NCBI RefSeq assembly: GCF_003318295.1
Contig: NZ_QOCW01000037.1
Span: 1-35,707 of the forward strand
DNA: 35,707 nucleotides
Reading direction: 5' to 3'
From: Bacillus taeanensis
GTDB taxonomy: Bacteria; Bacillota; Bacilli; Bacillales; UBA6769
In this document: piece by piece, positions 7,614 through 15,324 of the stretch
Layout: every line of letters begins with the position of its first letter
Numbering within the stretch: the first letter of the stretch is position 1
Translations under genes and position numbers: made by a program
Notes under the pieces: model-generated
Seen by the model: only the letters and a program-made list of their open reading frames with translations
The model's database searches: none
What the model was told of the DNA's origin: nothing

Positions 7614-8488
7614 GGGTAGGAACTGCACCGGATTCTTGGGGAATATGGTTTCCCGAGGATCCAAAACAAGTATCATGGCAGCAATATTTAAATGAAATGA
7701 AAGAAGCAGGTTATAAGACTTTGGAGTTAGGCCCATGGGGTTATTTACCTACAGATCCAATCGAATTGAAGGAAGAACTCTCTAAACGAGATTTGGAGCT
7801 AATTGCAACCACATTAATGACGGATATCGTATTTATTAATGACTTTCAACCGATTTATGAAACCTTAGATAAAATTCTATCATTACAATCCCACTTTTCT
7901 TCGGCAAAATATTTAGTGTTAATCGACGGAATGTATACAGATCTCTTTACTGGCACTCGCATTGCAAGAAAAGAGCTTAGTGATGACGAATGGAATCAAA
8001 TGATTGCTAATATAAAAAAAATAGTAGATTATGTAAAAGCTAGATTGGATATTCAAGTAGTCTTCCATCCTCATGCGGAAACACATATAGAAACAGAAGA
8101 AGAAATTGAAAGACTTTTAAGGGATATTGATATCGATCTTTGTTTGGATACGGGACATCATCTGTACTCTGGAGGAGATCCCATTACATTTATTGAAAAG
8201 CATAAAGATCGAATTAAATACTTACATTTAAAGGACTGTAATAAAAAGATTCGAGAAAAAATGAAAGAAAACGACTGGGCTTTTGCGCAGGGCGTTCAAT
8301 CAGGTGTGATGTGTGATCCAGAATCTGGGGATGTTGATTTTGTTCAACTAACAGAAACACTGGAGCGTATCCAATATGCTGGAGAAGCAGTTGTTGAACA
8401 AGATATGTATCCAGCCCAAGCGGATGCTCCTTTTCAAATAGCAAAACGAACATTGGATTACTTTAAAGAAATCGGTCTTGTCGAATAG
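7604..8488 (+). CDS. IolE-like TIM-barrel isomerase/dehydratase
   Basis: A 294-residue xylose-isomerase-like TIM-barrel protein. The opening VGTAPDSWGIWFPED recalls IolE (2-keto-myo-inositol dehydratase), which begins similarly. The metal ligands are visible: Glu159 (HPHAET), Asp182/His185 (LDTGHH), His208 (YLHLKD) and Glu265 (VVEQDMYP). The start overlaps the upstream dehydrogenase by 10 bp, so translation is coupled, with AAAGGAA as ribosome binding site. It probably works on the ketone made by that dehydrogenase, by beta-elimination, hydration or isomerisation. Inosose dehydratase and an LgdB-like keto-sugar lyase are the two main readings. Confidence 0.86.
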   Translation: MSIRVGTAPDSWGIWFPEDPKQVSWQQYLNEMKEAGYKTLELGPWGYLPTDPIELKEELSKRDLELIATTLMTDIVFINDFQPIYETLDKILSLQSHFSSAKYLVLIDGMYTDLFTGTRIARKELSDDEWNQMIANIKKIVDYVKARLDIQVVFHPHAETHIETEEEIERLLRDIDIDLCLDTGHHLYSGGDPITFIEKHKDRIKYLHLKDCNKKIREKMKENDWAFAQGVQSGVMCDPESGDVDFVQLTETLERIQYAGEAVVEQDMYPAQADAPFQIAKRTLDYFKEIGLVE

Positions 8489-8519
8489 CAAAACTTGCAG
8501 ATGAAATAGGAGGATAATT

Positions 8520-9515
8520 ATGAAACCAATTGTAACTGGTGTGCTCGGGTACGGGTTTTCAGGAAGTATATTTCATTGTCCATTTATATATGCTCATGAG
8601 AATTTCAAACTAAAAACGGTTGTGCAGCGTCATGGGGATACGGCAAAACAAGATTATCCATCTATTAATCTTGTCAGCGATTATCAAGAGCTTTTAGATG
8701 ATAAAGAAATTGAACTAGTCGTTATAACAACACCTAGTCATTTACATTTTGAGCATGCAAAGCAAGCATTAGAAAAGAACAAACATGTTCTTGTTGAAAA
8801 ACCTTATACAGCAACATATGAACAAGCTGTTGAATTAAATAGATTGGCAGATGAAAAAGGCTTATTCATTTCCGCTTATCATAATAGACGATATGATGGT
8901 GACTTTTTAACTCTATCTGAATTAAAAAAGCAAGGTGCTTTTGAAAAAATATATGAAGTTAGCATGGTCTGGGATTTTAATTATCCCGTGCAGAAAGAAA
9001 AATGGCGTGAACAAGACTATGAAGGAGCAAACTTCGTTTTTGATTTAGGAGCTCACTTTATTGATCAAGCTATCCAATTATTTGGTGAACCTAAAGATTT
9101 CTATTCGATAACAAAAAAAGTTAGAGAAGGTTCAAATGTAAATGACTGGTTTGAAATTCTTTTTGATTACGGTGATTATGCAGCAAGAATTAAACATAGC
9201 TCTGCAGCTATCATTGAAGAACCAAGATATACAATTCAGACCGCTAATGGAACTTATCAATTCCATAAAATGGGTGAACAAGAAACACAGTTAATACAAG
9301 GTGTTACACCTCTAGACCCTAATTATGGAGATAATGCCCTATATGATTTTCATAAATTAGATGGAACAATGGAAAAAAGACATATCATAAAAGGAAATTA
9401 TTTAATGTACTATACGCAAATGGCTAAGGCAATTCGTATGGAAGAACATCCGGAAGTCGCGAAAGAAGATATCGCAACGGTCATTAAATATTTAGAGAGC
9501 ATCCAAAATAAATAG
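8520..9515 (+). CDS. Gfo/Idh/MocA-family oxidoreductase (scyllo-inositol dehydrogenase-like)
   Basis: A 331-residue NAD(P)-binding oxidoreductase. GVLGYGFSGSIFHCPFI (7-23) is typical of the YvaA/IolW and YulF/IolU branch, and VEKP lies at 92-95. DLGAHFIDQAIQLFGEP in the second domain carries the catalytic His region. A strong AGGAGG site lies 7 bp before the ATG, and the gap from the previous gene is 31 bp, so it is third in the operon. It is followed by a terminator at 9540. In an oxidation-elimination-reduction scheme it would be the reducing enzyme. No transporter is encoded with the operon. Confidence 0.86.
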   Translation: MKPIVTGVLGYGFSGSIFHCPFIYAHENFKLKTVVQRHGDTAKQDYPSINLVSDYQELLDDKEIELVVITTPSHLHFEHAKQALEKNKHVLVEKPYTATYEQAVELNRLADEKGLFISAYHNRRYDGDFLTLSELKKQGAFEKIYEVSMVWDFNYPVQKEKWREQDYEGANFVFDLGAHFIDQAIQLFGEPKDFYSITKKVREGSNVNDWFEILFDYGDYAARIKHSSAAIIEEPRYTIQTANGTYQFHKMGEQETQLIQGVTPLDPNYGDNALYDFHKLDGTMEKRHIIKGNYLMYYTQMAKAIRMEEHPEVAKEDIATVIKYLESIQNK

Positions 9516-9539
9516 GCAGCGTATAGCCCTGATTTCATT

Positions 9540-9569
9540 GAGACAGCTTTTGCTGTCTCTTCTTCCTTT
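9540..9569 (+). terminator. Rho-independent terminator of the three-gene sugar operon
   Basis: An 8-bp perfect stem GAGACAGC (9540-9547) / GCTGTCTC (9552-9559), a TTTT loop and the pyrimidine-rich tail TTCTTCCTTT. It begins 25 bp after the last stop codon. Confidence 0.85.
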
Positions 9570-9696
9570 CAGCAGCATCTCAACAAACCATATGAGAAGT
9601 TTTCTTTCATGCAAACTTCCGACGTCCTTCTTCTTTTGGCTTTATGTACTTGTCTATGTTGACAGTTTTTTTATTTCCTTCGTTTCCTCTATAAGT

Positions 9697-9763
9697 GAAG
9701 CCAAGGGGACAGGCAACTTGCCCCAAGTATTATTTGAGGTGGTAAACCTGCCCCCTATGGCTC
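9697..9763. repeat. GGGACAGG-type intergenic repeat, copy 3
   Basis: Starts GAAGCCAAGGGGACAGGC and ends CCTGCCCCCTATGGCT. The centre has CCCCAAGTATTATTTGAGG, shared with the copy at 23615-23673 (TCCAAGTATTATTT) but not with copies 1, 2 and 4. There are therefore two subfamilies in the window. Confidence 0.7.
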
Positions 9764-9773
9764 TTTTTGGTAT

Positions 9774-10275
9774 TTATATATCTGAATATGTGTTTACGTT
9801 TCTCGTAACAGGTGCTTTACGAACCAGTCCATAATAAGATAAAAATGCTAAAAAGCTTGCTGAAAAGATAACAACGCCCATTGGAATCGCATTAAATTCA
9901 CCTGCAATCCCTTACAAGCGGAGCAGTTAAAGAGCCTAACACAAATGGTAGTAAACCTAATAATGCAGAAGCACTTCCTGCGATATGACCTTGAGTTTCC
10001 ATTGCTAATGCAAATGAAGTGGTTGATATAATTCCAATTGATGCGACTAAAAAGAAGATTGGAATTGCAACTGCAATAAGCGGTGCTTTTAAAAGTAATG
10101 CGATGAGCAATAGGGCACCAGCTGAATTTGAAAGAGTTAGTCCAAACTTTAGAAAGGTTTTCTCAGAAATATAATCGTTTAATCGACCTACAGATTGTGT
10201 ACCAATAATTAATGCAATACCATTAACTCCGAATAACAAACTAAATACTTGTGGTGACACACCATAGAAGAAATG
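9774..10275 (-). pseudogene. Bcr/CflA-type drug-resistance MFS transporter, C-terminal half with frameshift
   Basis: Reads YGVSPQVFSLLFGVNGIALI, then about 115 residues with four hydrophobic helices to TAPLV. One extra A near 9913 shifts the frame. Beyond it the other frame continues GEFNAIPMGVVIFSASFLAF and LSYYGLVRK to a stop at 9774. Both parts match the C-terminal half of Bcr/CflA efflux proteins in order. The N-terminal half is missing: homology stops 12 bp before the stop codon of the ABC ATPase gene at 10288. The gene was truncated at that junction and then frameshifted. Confidence 0.75.
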
Positions 10276-10287
10276 GTAATAAATGTT

Positions 10288-11040
10288 TTAATTTGAAGGA
10301 TGTAAAATTCTTTGCAAAAACCGTTTTGTTCGCTCTTCTTTAGGTGACTTCAGTACTTCCTCAGGTTTGCCCTGCTCGACGATGTAGCCGCCGTCCATAA
10401 ATAACACTTTATCTGAAACGTCAGCGGCAAACTGGATTTCATGTGTAACGATAATCATCGTCCAATTTTCTTTCGCTAAGTCTTTCATGACCGTTAATAC
10501 TTCGCCGATTGTTTCCGGATCCAGTGCAGACGTTGGTTCGTCAAACAGCATTAATTCTGGCTTTAATGCGAGCGCTCTTGCAATGCCGACGCGCTGCTGC
10601 TGTCCGCCTGATAATTGATGAGGATAAACATTCAATTTGTCTTTTAATCCTACTTTTTCAAGGAGGATTTCCGCTTCTTTTTTCACTTCAGCTTTGTTTC
10701 GTTTTTGCACGAAAACAGGACCTTCCATCACGTTTTCCAGTACAGTTTTATGCGGAAAAAGGTGATAAGCTTGAAAAACCATCCCAGCTTTTCTGCTGAA
10801 TTGAATTAGTTCTCGTTTATCTATTTTCTTTTCAAAATTGAGGGTAAGACCATCACTAAACGTAAAAATGCCGCGATCAGGGCGCTCGAGTCCATTAAAG
10901 CAGCGAAGTAATGTTGTTTTTCCCGAGCCCGAGGGACCGATAATCGAGAGCACTTCTCCTTTTTGCACGTCAACGTTTACATCTTTTAACACTTCATTAT
11001 CAGCAAACGATTTTGCCAATCCTTTAATTGATAAATACAA
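10288..11040 (-). CDS. tcyC: Amino-acid (cystine-type) ABC transporter, ATP-binding protein
   Basis: A 250-residue ABC ATPase of the polar amino-acid uptake group. Walker A GPSGSGKTT, signature LSGGQQQRVGIARAL, Walker B LMLFDEPTSALD and the switch His (IIVTHEI) are all present. I start it at the TTG at 11040 (MYLSIKGLAKSF), with GGGGAGG 8 bp upstream. The frame is open to 11130, but that would overlap the permease gene by 76 bp without a ribosome binding site. It is the last gene of the SBP-permease-ATPase operon, 14 bp after the permease stop. The cystine assignment comes from the binding protein's likeness to TcyA and is inferred. Confidence 0.85.
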   Translation of the reverse strand: MYLSIKGLAKSFADNEVLKDVNVDVQKGEVLSIIGPSGSGKTTLLRCFNGLERPDRGIFTFSDGLTLNFEKKIDKRELIQFSRKAGMVFQAYHLFPHKTVLENVMEGPVFVQKRNKAEVKKEAEILLEKVGLKDKLNVYPHQLSGGQQQRVGIARALALKPELMLFDEPTSALDPETIGEVLTVMKDLAKENWTMIIVTHEIQFAADVSDKVLFMDGGYIVEQGKPEEVLKSPKEERTKRFLQRILHPSN

Positions 11041-11054
11041 GCTTCTCACCTCCC

Positions 11055-11717
11055 CTATCTTGCCACATAACGGTCGAGACGTTTTTCGATCACGATTTGA
11101 ACGAGAGACAATAAAAAGCAGATTCCCCAATAAATAAGCGCTGCTTCCACATACAGCAGTAAAAAGTCATACGTTCTTGCGGCAATTTCTTGAGCTTTTC
11201 GAAATAATTCAGCAACTAACACAAGCGATGCAAGTGATGTATCTTTTATTAAACTAATGAACGTGTTTGATAGCGGCGGCACTGAAACTCTTGCAGCTTG
11301 CGGAAGAATAATGCGGTAAAGCGCCTGCCATCTCGGCATGCCGATCGTATACGCTGCTTCCCACTGTCCTTTTGGAATCGATAAAATCGAAGCACGAATA
11401 ATTTCTGAGCCATATGCGCCGACATTTAAAATAAAGGCAATGACAGCACTTATAAATGGATCAAGATTGATGCCGATATTCGGTAAGCCGTAAAAAATAA
11501 TGAATAATTGCACGAGTAATGGCGTTCCCCGGATTGCTGAGACATAGACAGCTGCCGGTATTTGCAGGACCCGCGATTTTGAAATCCGCATCATAGCCGT
11601 AAGAAGCGCTAAAAGAAGTCCGCCTGTAAAAGAGATTAACGTCAGTGGAATCGTATATTGAATCGCGCCCGTAATCATAGGAAGAAGAGAGTTAACGAAT
11701 AACTCCCACCCTTCCAT
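11055..11717 (-). CDS. tcyB: Amino-acid (cystine-type) ABC transporter, permease
   Basis: A 220-residue membrane protein of the HisMQ/BPD permease type with about five helices. The ABC-coupling loop is EAAYTIGMPRWQALYRIILP. I take the start as ATG 11717 (MEGWELFVNSLLPMI), giving the usual family length and a 16-bp gap after the binding-protein gene. In-frame ATGs at 11750 and 11792 lie inside that gene. The ribosome binding site for 11717 is poor (TAAGG, 14 bp away), so translation may be coupled. It forms the membrane channel for the binding protein and ATPase on either side. Confidence 0.85.
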   Translation of the reverse strand: MEGWELFVNSLLPMITGAIQYTIPLTLISFTGGLLLALLTAMMRISKSRVLQIPAAVYVSAIRGTPLLVQLFIIFYGLPNIGINLDPFISAVIAFILNVGAYGSEIIRASILSIPKGQWEAAYTIGMPRWQALYRIILPQAARVSVPPLSNTFISLIKDTSLASLVLVAELFRKAQEIAARTYDFLLLYVEAALIYWGICFLLSLVQIVIEKRLDRYVAR

Positions 11718-11733
11718 ATTTGCTGTTATAACC

Positions 11734-12528
11734 TTACTTTGTAGATACATCTTCGCCAAACCACTCTTTAGAGATTTTTGCCAGCGTACCATCCTCTTTC
11801 ATTGCTGCTAACTGCTCATTCACAGCTTCTACCAGTTCTTCGTTTCCTTTGTTAAATGTAAACGCCATTTCCGAAACTTCATCAGATTGTGCGGCAATTT
11901 TAATGCTTTCATCATTTTGTGCTTTCATATAATCTAAAACAGCAAGCTTATCATTTACTGTTACATCAACACGACCTTGCTTAATTAATTGAATTGATTG
12001 AGCAAGACCTTCGACACCGACAAGCTCAGCGCCATTTTCTTCAGCAAGTGCTCCATAATTACTTGTTAGTGACTGTGCAGATTTTTTCCCTTTTAAGTCC
12101 TCAAAAGAGTTGATATCATTGTTATCGGCTGGTGTCACAATTACAGAGGAAGAATATGTATATGGCGTTGAAAAGTCATAGTTTGCCAAACGATCCTCAT
12201 TAATCCCAACCTGATTTGCAATCACATCAAAACGTTCTGAGTTTAAACCGGCAAACATAGAATCCCACTGCGTTTCCATGAATTCCACTTCAACATCCAT
12301 ACGTTTTGCAACCTCTTTGATTACTTCCACATCATATCCCGTTAACTCTCCTGCTTCATTGTGGAAAGTATAAGGGGCATATGTTCCTTCAGTTCCTACT
12401 CTTAGGACTTCGATTTCAGCTGTATCTTGTGTCTCATTAGTTTCTGCTGCCTGATCTTCATTTCCTCCACAAGCAGCTAATAGGAAAAGTAATGATGCCG
12501 TTAAAAGAATTGAGTATAATTTTTTCAT
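11734..12528 (-). CDS. tcyA: Amino-acid (cystine-type) ABC transporter, lipoprotein substrate-binding protein
   Basis: A 264-residue extracellular solute-binding protein of family 3. The signal peptide ends in lipobox LLAAC, so Cys20 is lipidated and the protein is membrane-anchored. The mature part begins with an acidic low-complexity linker, then VLRVGTEGTYAPYTFHNE and LTGYDVEVIKEVAKRM, the classic amino-acid-binding pattern. 'GTEGTY' and 'ETQWDSMFAGLNSERFDV' are close to B. subtilis TcyA and other cystine-binding proteins. An AGGAGG site precedes the ATG. It is first in the operon, with a promoter about 90-110 bp upstream. Confidence 0.88.
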   Translation of the reverse strand: MKKLYSILLTASLLFLLAACGGNEDQAAETNETQDTAEIEVLRVGTEGTYAPYTFHNEAGELTGYDVEVIKEVAKRMDVEVEFMETQWDSMFAGLNSERFDVIANQVGINEDRLANYDFSTPYTYSSSVIVTPADNNDINSFEDLKGKKSAQSLTSNYGALAEENGAELVGVEGLAQSIQLIKQGRVDVTVNDKLAVLDYMKAQNDESIKIAAQSDEVSEMAFTFNKGNEELVEAVNEQLAAMKEDGTLAKISKEWFGEDVSTK

Positions 12529-12612
12529 GATATGTACCTCCTAAAATGATTGGTGCATTCTTTCGATAATAAAGAATAGCATTATTTATTTTGTTTTATT
12601 AGCATAGTGATT

Positions 12613-12641
12613 ATCCTACAATGCCACAGCAATTTTCACAA
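12613..12641 (-). promoter_or_regulatory. Candidate sigma-A promoter of the tcy-like operon
   Basis: On the minus strand: -35 TTGTGA (12636-12641), a 17-bp spacer and -10 TAGGAT (12613-12618). This would give an 80-odd-base leader before the ATG at 12528. No T-box, S-box or other riboswitch structure was recognised in the leader. Confidence 0.45.
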
Positions 12642-12832
12642 ATCAACTAAAAAGAACTGAAAATAATAAAGTTGAAATGTTTTGACTCTTTTCTTTTTTT
12701 ATCCTTCCCTATAAAAACAACAACCTGCATTCCAAAAGCATTAATAGGATGCATGTCCAATCACATAAAAATTATACAAAGTCTACATCTTTGTAAGCTT
12801 TTTTCATAAACTTCTTTTAGAGGTGATAAAAA
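12642..12832. other. Intergenic region between tcy promoter and cwlJ
   Basis: AT-rich. It must hold the cwlJ promoter, but I could not place a convincing sigma-E or sigma-A promoter. The only structure seen is a weak stem ACAAAG/CTTTGT near 12777-12795. Nothing else was recognised. Confidence 0.4.
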
Positions 12833-13273
12833 TTGGCAAGAGTGAAATATACAAACAGTGACGTTGATTTAATGGCAAGGATGATGAGGGCAGAAGCGGA
12901 AGGTGAAGGACGGCTGGGGATGCTTATGGTCGGAAATGTCATTGTAAACCGACTAAAAGCGAATTGTTTAGATTTTGAAGGTTTAAGATCAATACCGCAT
13001 GTTATTTATCAAGTACAGGGAGGAAATTATTCTTTTGAAGCCGTACAAAAAGGGAATGTTTTTTATAACAGAGCAAGAAGTGTGGAAAAAAGGTTAGCGA
13101 AACAAACGTTAAATTATTGGAGAGAACATCCTTCTAAGTATGCGCTTTGGTATTTTAATCCGTATGGCGCATGTCCAGCTGCGTGGTACGGTCAGCCGTT
13201 TGCCGGGCAATATAAGCAGCATTGCTATTATGAACCACAAGCTAATACATGCGAAGGTGCTTATTTATGGTGA
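12833..13273 (+). CDS. cwlJ: Spore cortex-lytic cell wall hydrolase CwlJ
   Basis: A 146-residue cell-wall hydrolase of the SleB/CwlJ type (Hydrolase_2), close to the 142 residues of B. subtilis CwlJ and, like it, without a signal peptide. The segment ARMMRAEAEGEGRLGMLMVG with the conserved Glu21 starts the catalytic domain, and GNYSFEAVQKGN and the C-terminal PAAWYGQPFAGQYKQHCYY are typical. The start is a TTG with AGAGGTGATA upstream. CwlJ is made in the mother cell, sits in the spore coat and degrades cortex during germination. Its usual partner gene gerQ is not next to it here. A terminator overlaps the stop. Confidence 0.92.
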   Translation: MARVKYTNSDVDLMARMMRAEAEGEGRLGMLMVGNVIVNRLKANCLDFEGLRSIPHVIYQVQGGNYSFEAVQKGNVFYNRARSVEKRLAKQTLNYWREHPSKYALWYFNPYGACPAAWYGQPFAGQYKQHCYYEPQANTCEGAYLW

Positions 13274-13299
13274 TCCTCACTACTTGTGGGGATTTTTTT
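13273..13299 (+). terminator. Rho-independent terminator of cwlJ
   Basis: Stem ATCCTCAC (13273-13280) / GTGGGGAT (13286-13293), 8 bp with one G-U pair, loop TACTT, then six T. It starts at the last base of the stop codon. Confidence 0.85.
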
Positions 13300-13575
13300 G
13301 AGCGTTATCCTTTTTCGATCAACGCCTCCGTTACTTGAAGAATACGTTTATAAATTTGCAGGAAGTTTCAATTGTTTATCACCTAACATAGCAATATTTA
13401 TATTCCGTCTCGGGCGGATAACGACATGATTTTTCCCATTACACCCCATACGCATCTAGTCGCTTGTTATAAACCATACGATTTTTCAAAAAACTAACAT
13501 GAAATTCAGATTCGGAAACTATCATTAATAGTGCAGATGGATCGATATCTTTCACAAAAAAGAGGGGGACTGAAT
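13300..13575. other. Intergenic region, no gene recognised
   Basis: A 276-bp stretch between the cwlJ terminator and the DUF2269 gene. Short open stretches exist on both strands but none has a start, ribosome binding site or recognisable motif. It may be decayed coding sequence. Confidence 0.4.
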
Positions 13576-14037
13576 TTGAAGACATTAGTTCTAATTCATG
13601 TGTTATCTGCCATTATCGGGATTGGACCAACTTTTTTCGGTCACATTCTTCTTAAGAAAAAGCAAAATCTGCAGGAATTGAAAAACTCGCTTATTTATTT
13701 AAAAAAATTAGAGATATTCCCTAAAATAGGCGGGACGATTGCAGTGCTTTCAGGTTTTCTCCTCTATTTTCTAGGAGACTACGGCTCATTCATGCAGCTT
13801 TGGCTCATCGGAACGCTTGTCCTTTATATCTTCATTCAAATTACCGCGATCGGCTTTTTAATGCCTGCCCTCGAAAAATTGCAGCAGGCAGTTTCTGATG
13901 AAGATGCTCAAAACAACGACAGACTCCAAGCCGATCAGCAGGAGCTGTTAAACAAAATAAACCACTTAAGCTGGCTTATCTCCATTTTTGGCATTACGAT
14001 CTTCGTTTTTATGATTATTAAACCTGTTTTCGGTTAA
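13576..14037 (+). CDS. DUF2269-family integral membrane protein
   Basis: About 153 residues with four hydrophobic helices (near 2-24, 46-66, 72-95 and 128-150) and a charged loop between helices 3 and 4. The opening LVLIHVLSAIIGIGPTFFGH and the layout match the DUF2269 family. I choose the TTG at 13576, because a GGGGG ribosome binding site ends 7 bp before it. The upstream ATG at 13531 has none. The function of the family is unknown; it lies in the cytoplasmic membrane. It appears monocistronic. Confidence 0.75.
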   Translation: MKTLVLIHVLSAIIGIGPTFFGHILLKKKQNLQELKNSLIYLKKLEIFPKIGGTIAVLSGFLLYFLGDYGSFMQLWLIGTLVLYIFIQITAIGFLMPALEKLQQAVSDEDAQNNDRLQADQQELLNKINHLSWLISIFGITIFVFMIIKPVFG

Positions 14038-14104
14038 TTGTTCGTTTTAGCTGTACCCCTCCTTGGTAACGGCACACTTATCTTGATATTGCGGGAAAGA
14101 AGTG

Positions 14105-14459
14105 ATGACAGTGAGAACAAAAGTATGCGGATGCCCTATTACTAGATTCACGGACGAAAGATAAGCTCGGCGGCACAGGCTTAACACATGATTGGAACAT
14201 CTCCGAACAAATTGTTAAATCTGTGCAATTCATTGTTAAATCTGTGCAATTCCCTGTTATTTTAGCCGGCGGCCTCAACCCTGAAAATATTTATAGTGCA
14301 GTAAAAAAAGTAAATCCATTTGGAATTGATGTGAATTCAGGAGTAGAAGTAGAAAAGAAAAAAGATTATGTAAAAGTGAGCAAGTTTATTTTAAATGGAA
14401 TGAAAGCTTTTAGGGAACTAGCTGAAAATGGAGCTGCAGCTTACAATGGTACAGCCTAA
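14105..14459 (+). pseudogene. trpF-like phosphoribosylanthranilate isomerase remnant with internal deletion
   Basis: The ATG at 14105 opens MTVRTKVCG, the usual N-terminus of TrpF. Within 25 bp the homology jumps, in a different frame, to DALLLDSRTKDKLGGTGLTH and DW, then VILAGGLNPENIYSAVKKV and IDVNSGVE, the C-terminal phosphate-binding part of TrpF. Roughly 300 bp encoding the middle of the barrel are gone and the frame is broken at the junction. A 21-bp tandem duplication adds seven residues. No other tryptophan gene is nearby. The enzyme call is by motif; activity is not possible in this form. Confidence 0.7.
14211..14252 (+). repeat. Exact 21-bp tandem duplication inside the trpF-like remnant
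   Basis: Two identical 21-bp units, 14211-14231 and 14232-14252, each encoding IVKSVQF. The length is a multiple of three, so it would not break a frame. It falls just before the PVILAGG strand, where one copy is expected. Confidence 0.9.
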
Positions 14460-14630
14460 AAATAAAACTATGATTTCAGAATTACAAACTGCTTTTAAAC
14501 ACATTACGATGTTCGTATACAAAAAGTCAATATTGTAGGTTTTTTTGAGCATTGGTAAATAGGCGCACTTCACTTGTTAAAGCAGCTTATCCAATGCGAA
14601 AAATGACCGGTCCTTGTGAAAACAAATACT

Positions 14631-15137
14631 TTAAGGACTTAACACCTTTCGCATCGCTTCCCCGGAATAGGTTTCTGGAAGCTTGAGCATGACAAAGCGA
14701 TTGAGAAAACGATTTAACTCATAAAGATCGGTTTCAATCCCCTGCATGTTATCTTCTTCTAAAATACTTTTAGAAACCATAATCATTTCATTCATTTGGC
14801 TAATAATACTTCGATTGCTTGTACTTGTATAAGAAACAATATTGCCGTTACTTACATATGCTTTTATAGCTTCACTATCGATTTGATCTGCCTGTAAATT
14901 TTCAGCTAAATTGTTTAAGAAGATTTTATTGAATTTTTTAAAATCTTCTTTTTTCAGACCAGCTAAAACGAAATTATATCTCGTTTTATTGTTCATGAGT
15001 AACACGTATTTTTTACGTTTAAACAAAAACAGATGAGCATGCCATGAATAAAGCGACTGATGAGCATTTTCTCGTACTTCAGCCATTGGTACAAGTATCT
15101 CACTTGCAAGTTTTTTTGTACATTGAATTGTCAGCAT
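14631..15137 (-). CDS. DUF6933-family protein
   Basis: 168 residues from ATG 15137, which has AGGAGAG about 7 bp upstream. The pattern MLTIQCTKKL, SLYSWHAHLFLFKRKKYVLL-MNN-KTRY and the C-terminal LNRFLNRFVMLKLPE fits the DUF6933 family of small soluble proteins of unknown function. It lies downstream of a DUF3800 gene on the same strand, joined through a small overlapping ORF, so the three may be co-transcribed. Nothing in the sequence shows a catalytic site. The family name is from memory of its N-terminal pattern. Confidence 0.65.
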   Translation of the reverse strand: MLTIQCTKKLASEILVPMAEVRENAHQSLYSWHAHLFLFKRKKYVLLMNNKTRYNFVLAGLKKEDFKKFNKIFLNNLAENLQADQIDSEAIKAYVSNGNIVSYTSTSNRSIISQMNEMIMVSKSILEEDNMQGIETDLYELNRFLNRFVMLKLPETYSGEAMRKVLSP

Positions 15138-15324
15138 GATGGTCTCTCCTCGTTTCAAATCTTATTATTTTACCATTCCCGACACTGCTGAGGTGCTTTT
15201 TCCTTACTTGCTGAATATTACCGGCTGAAGCTTCTGATTGAATATCTTCTAGCTCCCCCGTCAATGTGAATACATCATCGTAATTAAATAAACTTATAGT
15301 TTCTACCTCGTCCTTCAATTTCAT
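15100..15324 (-). CDS. Small ORF bridging the DUF3800 and DUF6933 genes
   Basis: 74 codons from an ATG at 15324. It overlaps the last 41 bp of the DUF3800 gene and the first 38 bp of the DUF6933 gene. The central part (VETISLFNYDDVFTLTGELE, then DIQSEA) looks like real acidic protein sequence. The ribosome binding site is weak (TTAGG) and both ends are read in another frame by the neighbours. I do not recognise a family. It may be a translationally coupled small protein or a decayed gene end. Confidence 0.35.
   Translation of the reverse strand: MKLKDEVETISLFNYDDVFTLTGELEDIQSEASAGNIQQVRKKHLSSVGNGKIIRFETRRDHHADNSMYKKTCK

Noticed and set aside
9538..9834. Plus-strand ORF of 98 codons after the sugar operon
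   Set aside because: It runs through the operon terminator, repeat copy 3 and the bcr remnant in antisense. No motif and no ribosome binding site.
12529..12612. Riboswitch (S-box or T-box) in the tcy leader
   Set aside because: The leader is about 80 bases, too short for a T-box, and shows no conserved stem or terminator/antiterminator pair.
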